Positions 54,411 to 62,833 of a DNA stretch of 64,000 bases are shown here, piece after piece. This DNA is from Lewinellaceae bacterium (GTDB taxonomy: Bacteria > Bacteroidota > Bacteroidia > Chitinophagales > Saprospiraceae). Where the stretch lies: assembly GCA_016710765.1 (NCBI GenBank), contig JADJUJ010000021.1, positions 1-64,000 on the forward strand, written 5' to 3'. The position numbers and the translations under genes were made by a program. The notes under the pieces are model-generated. The model had not been told where the DNA came from and did not search any database. It saw only the letters and a list, made by a program, of their open reading frames with translations. Position 1 is the first letter of the stretch. Every line of letters starts with the position of its first letter.

Positions 54411-57088
54411 ATGGGAGATAATATTCAACTCGACGATTGGTTCCTTGAACAACAAGAATGGCTGGAGGCCATGGAAGAGGTCATGGAAGCCCATGGCAAG
54501 GAACGCACCGAAGCGCTTTTTCAACAACTTCGTTACATGCTGGCACGCCGCGGGGTGGCCAACAGCGGTCCGGCCCTGAACACAGCCTACCAGAACACCA
54601 TACCTGTTGAAGAGCAGCCGAGCTATCCAGGCGATCTGGAACTCGAACAGCGTATTGAAAACGTGATCCGCTGGAATGCACAGGCACTGGTGTTGCAGGC
54701 CCAGGATAAAAACCTGGCTTTGGGCGGTCACATTGCCACCTATGCAGCGGCAGCCACGATGTTTGAAGTTTTGTTCCACCATTTCCTTCGCAAAAGAAGT
54801 GAAGCATATGGCGGTGATTTGCTCATGATCCAGGGGCATGCCTCGCCAGGCATTTATGCCCGCGCAACCTGGGAAGGTCGTATTCCACGCCAGGCCATTG
54901 CTGATTTCCGGCAGGAACTCCTGGGCGGGGTGAGCTCCTACCCTCACCCGCGTCGTATGCCGCATTTCTGGCAGGCGCCAACAGTATCCATGGGTCTGGG
55001 GCCAATGACGGCCATTTACCAGGCCCGCTTCATGAAATACCTCGAATTGCGCGGCCTGAAACCGCAGAATGGAGGCAAGGTGTGGCATTTATCGGCGATG
55101 GCGAAATTGATGAACCCTGAAATTTACGGTACGATTGGTCTTGCCAGTCGGGAAACCTCGACAACCTGATCTTTATTGTCAATTGTAACCTGCAGCGACT
55201 TGACGGCCCTGTGCGCGGCAATGGAAAAATTATCCAGGAGGTAGAACGCCATTTCCTGGGCGCTGGCTGGGAGGTCATCAAACTGCTTTGGAGCAGTGAT
55301 TGGGATGCCCTGTTGGCAAAGGACGAAGAAAGCCTGCTCCTCAAACGCCTGGAGAGCCTCGTCGATGGTGATTTTCAGGAAATGATCAACCTGGACGGAC
55401 CGGCGGTGCGCCAAAAGCTCGTGGGCGACGATCCCCGCATTGCAGCACTCCTGGCCGATATCCCCGACGACAAAATTGGTAAATTACGCCGCGGCGGCCA
55501 CGACCCCGAAAAGGTTTATGCCGCTTACGACCGCGCAGTAAATACGAAAAAACCTGTGGCGCTGATTGTCCAAACCGTAAAAGGTTATGGCATGGGCAAA
55601 GCAGCCGAAGGCAAAAACAAAGCCCACCAAACCAAAGACATCAGCCCGGAAAGCCGCGTTGAAACCAAAAACCGCTACCAGATACCCATCACCGATGAGC
55701 AGGCCAAAGCCGCTCCGTTCTGGTTCCCGGAAGAAAAAGACCCTGCCACACAATACCTGCATGCACGCCGGAAAGCATTGGGCGGATACCTGCCGGAGCG
55801 TTCCGATAAGTACACTCCGATTCAACTTCCCGACGTAACGCTTTTTGAGAAGCAACTCGAGGGCAGTGCGGCTGCCGCCGGAAAATCCTTTTCCACGACG
55901 GCTGCCATGGTCGACATCATGACCCAGCTGATCCGAAACCCGGAAATCGGCAAGTACATCGTACCGATCGTGCCCGATGAAGCGCAAACTTTCGGTATGG
56001 AACCGCTTTTTAACTCGGCTCAAATCTGGAACCAGAAGGGCCAGCTGTACACCCCGCTGGAAATTGGCATCTCGGTTATCAAATACAAAGAATCGAAAAC
56101 CGGCCAGGTACTGCAGGAGGGCATCAACGAAGACGGCGCTACGGCATCCTTCACAGCAGCCGGCACCGCTTATGCCCTGCACGGCATCCCCACGATTCCT
56201 TTTTACATTTACTATTCCATGTTTGGCTTCCAGCGCGTAGGCGACATGGTCTGGGCTGCTGCCGACATGATGTGTAAGGGCTTCCTGCTTGGGGGAACCG
56301 CTGGCAGAACGACACTCAATGGCGAAGGTTTACAGCACCAAGACGGCCACTCTCTCATCCTGGCACAAACGGTGCCCAGCGTAGTGAGTTACGACCCTGC
56401 CTTTGCCTACGAACTCGCTGTAATTGTACACGATGGCATCCGCCGGATGTACGTGAACAATGAAAACAAAATATTCTACATCACCCTGTACAATGAAAAC
56501 CTGTTGATGCCGCCTATGCCCAAAGGCGTAGAGGAGGGCATCAAAAAAGGACTTTACCGGTTCAAAAAATCGGAACAAAAATCTGCCAAGCCAGGCGTTA
56601 AAGCACACCTTTTTCGGCTCCGGTGTTATCATGGATCAGGTACTGCAGGCTGCGGTCATACTCGAAAGTGAGGGCGTAAGCACCGATATCTGGAGCGCCA
56701 CGGCCTGGAGCGAGTTGTACCGCGATGCGCCGCCTGCGAACGCTGGAACATGTTGCACCCCGGTGAAAAAGAGAAAGTCCCCTACGTACAGCAAACCCTC
56801 AAAGGGGAAGAAGGCGTATTCATTGCCGCCAGCGACTGGGTCAAACTAACCCCTGGCAGCCTGCAAAAATGGATGCCGGAAGGTTTCATGGTTTTAGGCA
56901 CAGATGGGTTTGGTCTTTCTGAAAGCCGTGAAAGCCTGCGCGATTATTTTGAAATAAGCGCCAAATACATTGCTTTTGCAGCCGTACGTTCCTTGCAGCA
57001 ACAAGGTAAGGTGACAGAAAAGGCGGTAAACGACTTTATGAAAAAATACAAAATTGTATCGGACAAACCCGATCCGATGGACGTATAA
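54411..57088 (+). CDS. aceE: Pyruvate dehydrogenase E1, homodimeric type (five frameshifts)
   Basis: Thiamine diphosphate-dependent E1 of the pyruvate dehydrogenase complex. The composite protein would be about 892 residues, close to E. coli AceE (887). Conserved parts in order: MLARRGVANSGPALNTAY; GGDLLMIQGHASPGIYAR; GKVW plus the restored TPP motif AFIGDGEIDEPE; NLIFIVNCNLQRLDGPVRGNGK; IVQTVKGYGMG; the second domain up to GFGLSESRESLRDYFEI. Frames are broken at 55084-55085 (lost G), 55115-55117 (extra C), 55153-55155 (lost A), 56610-56614 (extra T) and about 56725-56733 (lost base). All restore to family sequence, so these look like base-calling errors. A strong hairpin follows. Confidence 0.9.
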
Positions 57089-57103
57089 GACCTTCTAAGC
57101 ATG

Positions 57104-57155
57104 GGTGCAAGCCGGAAAAATGCTACTAATTTTCAGCATTTTTCTGGCTTGCACC
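57104..57155 (+). terminator. Hairpin after aceE
   Basis: GGTGCAAGCC pairs with GGCTTGCACC, and GAAAAATGCT with AGCATTTTTC inside it, making about 20 pairs with one bulge. No T run after the stem, but the stem itself is T-rich. Confidence 0.75.
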
Positions 57156-57180
57156 TACCCTCATCTGTTCGTTTAGGCCC

Positions 57181-57993
57181 ATGCCCCCGCTACGCTATTT
57201 CTCCATCCTTTTCTTTTTTTCCGGATTTTTGATGAGCACCAAGGCCCAGACAACGGAGCAAATTTCCTCCTTCCCCATTCGAGTGGTTGTCATTGGCTCC
57301 TCCACTGCAGAGGGCATCGGCGCCAGCACGCCAGACAGTTCCTGGGTTGCGCTCTTTCGGGCTTACCTGCAGGCTTTGCATCCCGACAATGAAGTCATCA
57401 ACCTTGGGCTCGGCGGGTATTCCAGTTACCAATTGCTTCCTAGTGGATCAGGCCCTTTCCGCGCCCGTCCGGTGCCCGATCCGGAGCGCAACATTACCCG
57501 CGCAATGCAGTTTCACCCGCAGGTAGTGATCGTCAACCTGCCCTCCAACGACACCGTTTCTGGGCATTCCGAAGCAGAACAGGAAGATAATTTCAATACC
57601 ATCATCACCACCGCCAGGGAAGGTGGCGCTTTTGTGTGGATTTGCACCACCCAACCCAGAAACCTGCCACCCGAGCAAATTGAAGCACAAATGGCAATCC
57701 GCGACATGATTCTGGCGCGTTATGATGAATTTGGGGTTGATGTATGGCACCCGCTGGCAGGACCCGACAACCACCTGCTCGTACAATACGATTCTGGTGA
57801 TGGCACCCACCTCAATGACGCAGGGCACCGGGTGCTCTTTGAAGCCATGGTGGCAAAAAACATTCCGGATCGCATCCAGCTGCTGGTTGCCAGCATCCAA
57901 ACTGCTTCCGCTGCCATAGACGCCAGCGTCCGCATTGGCTGTTCGCCATTGGGCTGGCTGGGCGGCTGGATCAAGGGGATCTGGAAACATTAA
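57181..57993 (+). CDS. SGNH/GDSL hydrolase, secreted
   Basis: A 270-residue exported esterase/lipase-fold enzyme. A signal peptide (about residues 1-22, ending STKAQ) is followed by the block I motif VIGSSTAEG (the catalytic serine is Ser40 or Ser41), block II NLGLGGYSS, block III LPSNDT and block V DGTHLNDAGH, with Asp207 and His210. It likely removes acyl groups from glycans or lipids, the substrate being unknown. Copy C of the palindromic element begins 14 bases after its stop. Confidence 0.85.
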   Translation: MPPLRYFSILFFFSGFLMSTKAQTTEQISSFPIRVVVIGSSTAEGIGASTPDSSWVALFRAYLQALHPDNEVINLGLGGYSSYQLLPSGSGPFRARPVPDPERNITRAMQFHPQVVIVNLPSNDTVSGHSEAEQEDNFNTIITTAREGGAFVWICTTQPRNLPPEQIEAQMAIRDMILARYDEFGVDVWHPLAGPDNHLLVQYDSGDGTHLNDAGHRVLFEAMVAKNIPDRIQLLVASIQTASAAIDASVRIGCSPLGWLGGWIKGIWKH

Positions 57994-58007
57994 GCGATAC
58001 CCTTAAA

Positions 58008-58231
58008 TGGACTTTAGCCTTTTGGTGTTGGTCTTTGGTTTCGATCCCGGTTATTGGTGCCTTGTGAAATCAAATACCGGAGAAATCGGAATTAAATTTT
58101 GAACACCCTTTTTAAAACAGCATGTACATTATTTATCAACGAATATTTTATTAATAATTAATGCATTGAAAACCAAATAGTTAATCCTTTGGAGCAAAGC
58201 CAAAGACTAAAAACCAATCGCTAAAACCCAG
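58008..58231 (+). repeat. Palindromic-ended dispersed element, copy C
   Basis: A 224-bp copy highly similar to the reverse complement of 17595-17812. It begins TGGACTTTAGCC and ends GCTAAAACCCAG. The core has GAATTAAATTTTGAACACCC, ACAGCATGTACATTATTTAT and AATGCATTGAAAACC. It lies between the SGNH and nuclease genes, whose 3' ends face each other. Confidence 0.8.
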
Positions 58232-58288
58232 CTTAAAAGATCACACCCCAAATTTTTTAGCGTTCCTGCTAAAAGAACAATACCAGGC

Positions 58289-59131
58289 CTATCCACCCTC
58301 GCAAATTTGTTGCGCTTCCTGTAGCACTTTTGCCCTTCGCTCGGCCGATACGTGTACTTTTTCAAGCAAGCCTGGAAAGGCGAGAATCTCTTTGGCCAGC
58401 ACGACATTTTCTTCCAACAACAGTTTTTGCTCATAACGGGTAAGGGTACTCAGGCAGGTAAGTGGATGAAGCCCTTGCCGGTCTATCCATTCCCGCAAGG
58501 AATCACCGGGCGGTGTATTCCACCCAACAAGGTGCAATTGCGCACAACGACCATAATTCAACGCATCATCGGTAAAGCGGGTATTCGTAAAGATCCAGCA
58601 CTCGTGTTGTTTGCCGGCATAATCATCTTGCTGCAGCGCCCCGGCTTCCAGGTCCCGAAAACGGGAATGTATGTACAGGGGAACCTTCACATCACTATCC
58701 AGGCTGTTACTGTTGTGGAACTTGCATTCACACACCATTACCTTATGGCGGTTAACGGCCAGCACATCCACCTCATGTCGGATACAAGCCCCGGCCATCC
58801 AAACGCTGTGCATTATTTGATACCCATCGGTGGACAGCAGTTGGGCCATCAACCGCTCAAAGGGAAAGCCGGTGGGTCCTAAATCTTTTAAGGCCTGCTT
58901 CAGGGAATAACGTCCGGCATGTGGTCTGGATTTTTTGCGCAGCATATTGTAAGCGCGTCGGAAAATCTGCTTGGTACTCATACCTTCGTAAACCTGGCCA
59001 GCAATTTGCCGGACAATTGCATCGGCAACCTCCGGCTGTGCGCCAGAACGCAGCAAGGACTCTTTGAGTTTTGCTTCATCAAAAGCAGCGCGAAGTCCGG
59101 ATGATTTGGTGATTAATGTTGCCTGGTTCAT
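58289..59131 (-). CDS. ATP-cone and PD-(D/E)XK nuclease fusion protein
   Basis: A 280-residue protein. The N-terminal ATP-cone (about 5-85) starts TLITKSSGLRAAFDEAKLKESLLRSG, the nucleotide-sensing domain of ribonucleotide reductase and NrdR. A restriction-endonuclease-like domain follows (about 88-205) with Asp122 in HEVDVLAV and Glu135-Cys-Lys137 in VCECKFHNS, a complete PD-(D/E)XK core. A helical tail ends the protein. ATG 59131 overlaps the transpeptidase stop (ATGA), supporting coupling. I recall similar ATP-cone/Mrr-like fusions, but no tested role. It could cut DNA in response to nucleotide status. Confidence 0.8.
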   Translation of the reverse strand: MNQATLITKSSGLRAAFDEAKLKESLLRSGAQPEVADAIVRQIAGQVYEGMSTKQIFRRAYNMLRKKSRPHAGRYSLKQALKDLGPTGFPFERLMAQLLSTDGYQIMHSVWMAGACIRHEVDVLAVNRHKVMVCECKFHNSNSLDSDVKVPLYIHSRFRDLEAGALQQDDYAGKQHECWIFTNTRFTDDALNYGRCAQLHLVGWNTPPGDSLREWIDRQGLHPLTCLSTLTRYEQKLLLEENVVLAKEILAFPGLLEKVHVSAERRAKVLQEAQQICEGG

Positions 59132-60075
59132 ATTTTCTGCTTGCGATTCCATTCATAAATATCTGGCAAATTGAGGGTATCGCCGTTTGCCAGCACCACC
59201 TGTGTGTCGTACCGAATCACAACACGAGTACCCAGCGGTGCAAAATAGTAAATATACCAGGCATCCGCTTCATTACAGCCAATACAGCCATTAGAGTACG
59301 GTTTTTCAAGACTACCCGGGTTGGTCGTGGGGTGTATCATCTGACCGAGCCGAACGCCATTAATTTCCGGTTCAAGCCAGGGCACCAACGGCATCTTTGT
59401 GCGCCGGCCATCATCCCGCAGGGTGGTGGTAAATCGCTTCCCGGTATGTGGATCGGTAAAATAGTCGGGAGCCCTGTTGATGCGAACAATCGTTCCGCGG
59501 CCAGTCCGGGTGCGCAAGTCGGCCACCCGGTTAAGTTCTGCTTGATAGCGGGATTTATTCTGCCCCGCCCGCACCGGAAAGGTAAATAGGGTATCCAGGC
59601 TGTCAACCACCCGGAGTCGGAACTCTGGAATATTGATGTCGAGCCAGCTTCGGTTAATTTGTGCCTGTATTGCCTGCGCGCTGAGCGAATCGGGAATATA
59701 CAGGGTATCTCCCGGGAACAACACAGGTAAGCGGCGTTGATCGTACACAAACTCACCGCGTTCCATTCTGCGATAATAATCGGTATTGGCAAGCGTATCC
59801 AAGAGCCAGGGGTTATAGCGCACCAGCTGATGCTCACTCAAAGGGTACGCGTGGCTACTGTCCAGCTGATCTACCAATTGGTCCATAAAAGGAAAATACC
59901 CCCGAACCAGCACGGTATCCTTTAACAAGTAAAATTCTCGAACAGGTGGCAGCAGCGTATCCGAACCATGAAGTAAAACCGGTACCGTAAGCTTCGAATC
60001 GGCAGTTTTGTTGCGGCATTGCACGGCAGGCAACAAAGCCAGTAAAAACACGAATAATTGCCATTTGTGGGTCAT
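59128..60075 (-). CDS. L,D-transpeptidase lipoprotein (YkuD type)
   Basis: A 315-residue lipoprotein (signal to LLPAVQC). A LysM-like segment (LFPGDTLYIP) is followed by a YkuD catalytic domain whose active-site cysteine is in PYSNGCIGCNEADAWYIYY, preceded by the His of GQMIHPTTNPGS. It forms 3-3 cross-links in peptidoglycan or attaches proteins to it. A 4-base overlap couples it to the nuclease-fusion gene downstream. ATG 60075 is favoured because the longer frame lacks a signal peptide. Confidence 0.87.
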   Translation of the reverse strand: MTHKWQLFVFLLALLPAVQCRNKTADSKLTVPVLLHGSDTLLPPVREFYLLKDTVLVRGYFPFMDQLVDQLDSSHAYPLSEHQLVRYNPWLLDTLANTDYYRRMERGEFVYDQRRLPVLFPGDTLYIPDSLSAQAIQAQINRSWLDINIPEFRLRVVDSLDTLFTFPVRAGQNKSRYQAELNRVADLRTRTGRGTIVRINRAPDYFTDPHTGKRFTTTLRDDGRRTKMPLVPWLEPEINGVRLGQMIHPTTNPGSLEKPYSNGCIGCNEADAWYIYYFAPLGTRVVIRYDTQVVLANGDTLNLPDIYEWNRKQKI

Positions 60076-60238
60076 GTTCCAAATATGCTGCCATGCCCTG
60101 GAGCCAGACAATAACCCACATCACCGAATGGAGTGTTTTTGTACAAGATTAGGGTTGCACATGACTTAAATCATCGCAAAAAATGGATTGTTATCCGAAC
60201 TTTGAAGTACAAAATCAGACAATTTAAACACTACCATT

Positions 60239-60851
60239 ATGACAGTTCAAGATGATATTTTCACCCTCGGCAAAAAGAAATTCAATCAGGTAAAAGCCCT
60301 GGTGGAAGAGCTGGAAGTGCAAATGGCACTTGGCAAAGCCGAAGCCCGCAAGACCTTTGAAAACGAGCGCAAGAACTTTGCGGAGTATGTGCGCGAACGC
60401 AAAGAAGCCTTGCGCAATGCCACCACTGAAGTGGCAAAAGACAAAACCGACCTGTTCCAGAAGTTTGAAGTGCTGGAAGAGAAGTTAATGCAGGAAACTG
60501 CCGAAACCAAAGCGGTTTTTGAAAGCCAGAAAAAGGCAATTCTGAAAGCCATTTACGAAGTAGAGTTCGCCATTAAGGAGTACTATGGAGATTTGGCCAA
60601 CGATGTACAGGATGCGCTAGAAGCTTTTAAAACCAAACTGGACGGCTACCGGATCAACCTCGCACTCGGGCACTATGCAGATGAAGGTAATCTCGAAGCC
60701 AAGAAAATGGAACTTCGTGAATCGATTGGCGGCATCAAGGAAATTCTGTCCAGGGGAAGACACCACCACTCAAAAATATGAGGCCGTTAATGCTGAACTT
60801 AGCGAAGCCTTTGATCACCTCAAAAAAGCGTTCAAGGAGGTTTTTAATTAA
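60239..60851 (+). CDS. Coiled-coil protein of unknown function (one frameshift)
   Basis: A cytoplasmic, highly charged, almost wholly helical protein of about 203 residues. Heptad-like stretches include VKALVEELEVQMALGKAEARKTFENERKNF and DLFQKFEVLEEKLMQET. The frame breaks at the GGGG run 60753-60756: removing one G turns SRGRHHHSKI-stop into SREDTTTQKYEAV and extends the helix to HLKKAFKEVFN at 60851. I do not recognise a family. A strong terminator follows, so it is transcribed alone. Confidence 0.7.
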
Positions 60852-60886
60852 ACCATAGATTAGACAGTAAATTGCTTTGAGCCGCT

Positions 60887-60941
60887 GCCCCCGCTTTACA
60901 AAGTTTGGTAAAACTACACCCTGTGAAGCGGGGGCGCTTTA
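60887..60941 (+). terminator. Terminator after the coiled-coil gene
   Basis: GCCCCCGCTT and AAGCGGGGGC form a perfect 10-bp stem with a smaller AGTTTT/AAAACT stem in the loop; GCTTTATT follows on the plus strand. Confidence 0.8.
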
Positions 60942-61025
60942 TTAACTGGTAATTGTTGTTTTTCCTAAGAAACAGCATCCTAATAAACCTCCCTAAATGC
61001 GCCAGATTCGGCGCGCTTTGCCGTT

Positions 61026-62713
61026 ATGTCAGCATCCAAATCAAAAAAAGAGCACCCTTCCCTTTTTCGGCGCTATGAAAAGGTAATTGGTGTACTCCTG
61101 AAGTACGGCTTTGAAGATTTGGTAGCCAGTGGGCCTTTGACGCGCTTCAAAAAAGCAGCGCGCATGCTGGTGGGCGAAAGAGATGGTAAATCGGGGCTGG
61201 AATACACCCGATACGAGCGAATTCGAATGGTTTGTGAAGAGCTGGGGCCCACCTATATCAAGTTTGCCCAAATAGCCTCCAACAGGCCCGATTTGTTGCC
61301 CGACGAATTGCTGGCAGAACTTCAGAAATTTCAGGACAATGCATATCCTGTTCCGGAGGCCGATATTCTTAAGGTGCTGCACGAGGCTTACGATCAGCCC
61401 ATCGAGGAGATTTTCGAACATTTCGATCCCCACCCTATTGCCTATGCCTCTATGGCGCAGGGACACCGCGCCCGACTCAACGGCGGCAAAGAAGTTGTGC
61501 TGAAGGTTCAACGCCCCGGTATTGAGCTTACCATTGAGGAGGATATTGCCATCTTAAGAAACCTGGCAGGAATAGCCGAGCGCCGCTTCCCCCACCTGAG
61601 TGCTTTTCAACCAACCGAACTGGTGAACATGTTTGAAAAAAGCATTCGGAAGGAACTGTTGTTTACCATGGAAATGGCCAATGTTCGTCGCTTCGAATCC
61701 AATTTCCTGGGCAACCCCGATATATACGTGCCAAGTGTCTATCCAGAGTACACGACCGATAAGGTCTTGTGCATGGAATACATTCACGGGATTAAAATAA
61801 CCGACCTGAAAGCCCTCGAAAACATCGGCATATCCGGACCTGAAATGGCCATAAAGGGCATCAACCTATATTTTCAGCAGGTTTTTGAATATGGATTTTC
61901 CATGCCGACCCGCATCCCGGCAACATTTTTATCCTCGACGATACCAAGGTTTGCTTCATCGACTATGGCATGATGGGAACCGTCATGGAAAAGGACAAGG
62001 AAATGCTGGCCGACCTTCTACTGTCTATCTTTGAGAGGGATGTAGATGGCCTCAAAAAAGCCCTGAAAAGGCTCTCCTGGAATGCGGAACTCATCAACGA
62101 CCGACAACTGGAGTACGATATCATCGACTTTTTTGATAACTATTACAGCCTGACACTCGATCGCGTAGATGGACAAGAAGTCATCGCGGCCTTGAATTCG
62201 CTCTTTTTTGACTATAAAATAAAGGTTCCCTCTAACTTACTCTTGCTGCTTAAAGCACTGGTCATCATTGAAGGGGTAGGTTTGACCCTCGACCCTCATT
62301 ACGACATTATAGGCAACATTGCCCCCTTTGTAAAACGCTTGTTGTCCAGCAAATATTCCCGTTCCAAATTGTTTTCCCGCTTTACAAAAGCCACCATTGC
62401 GCTGTACAACCTATCTTCGACTTTCCCCGATGATCTGGCAGAAATCATCAAGAAAGTAAAAAGAGGAAAACTCCACATTGAGTTTGAACACAAAGGCCTG
62501 GACCCGCTGCTGCACAAAATGGAGGTGGTGAGCAACAGAATTTCATTTACCCTCTTGCTGGTAGCCCTGCTGGTCAGCAGCGCCTTGCTGGTCATTGCAG
62601 ATGTGGAGCCGCATTATAAAAATGTTTCCGTGCTCGGTGTTGGCGGCTTTATTATTTCGGGCTTGCTGACCATGCGACTCATTTGGTCTATCCTCCGCCA
62701 TGGCAAATTTTAG
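61026..62713 (+). CDS. AarF/UbiB-family atypical kinase (one frameshift)
   Basis: A 562-residue member of the AarF/ABC1/UbiB family, involved in quinone synthesis in many bacteria. Family motifs: LGPTYIKFAQIASNRPDLLP (the KxGQ region, here KFAQ), VVLKVQRPGIE (ATP-binding lysine), YGFFHADPHPGNIF (catalytic loop, after repair) and DYGMMGT. Two transmembrane helices lie near the C-terminus (ISFTLLLVALLVSSALLVI and later GVGGFIISGLLTM). The frame breaks at the TTTT run 61896-61899; restoring one T joins the parts. Confidence 0.88.
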
Positions 62714-62833
62714 CCCCCCTTCCTCAACTTTTTAGTTTTATTGCCGTTCAAAAAGCATCAAAGTGTAGATATCACACTTTCCGGGTTTGTAATCCGGTAA
62801 AGATGCCTGATATTTGCGCGGCAAAGAAAAACT

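Noticed and set aside
55484..56182. A 232-codon antisense frame within aceE
   Set aside because: It overlaps conserved AceE sequence and has no features of its own.
54411..57088. Programmed frameshifting or split genes in aceE
   Set aside because: Five shifts in both directions, in different short runs and without slippery-site or stem-loop context, restore normal AceE; sequencing error is far more likely.
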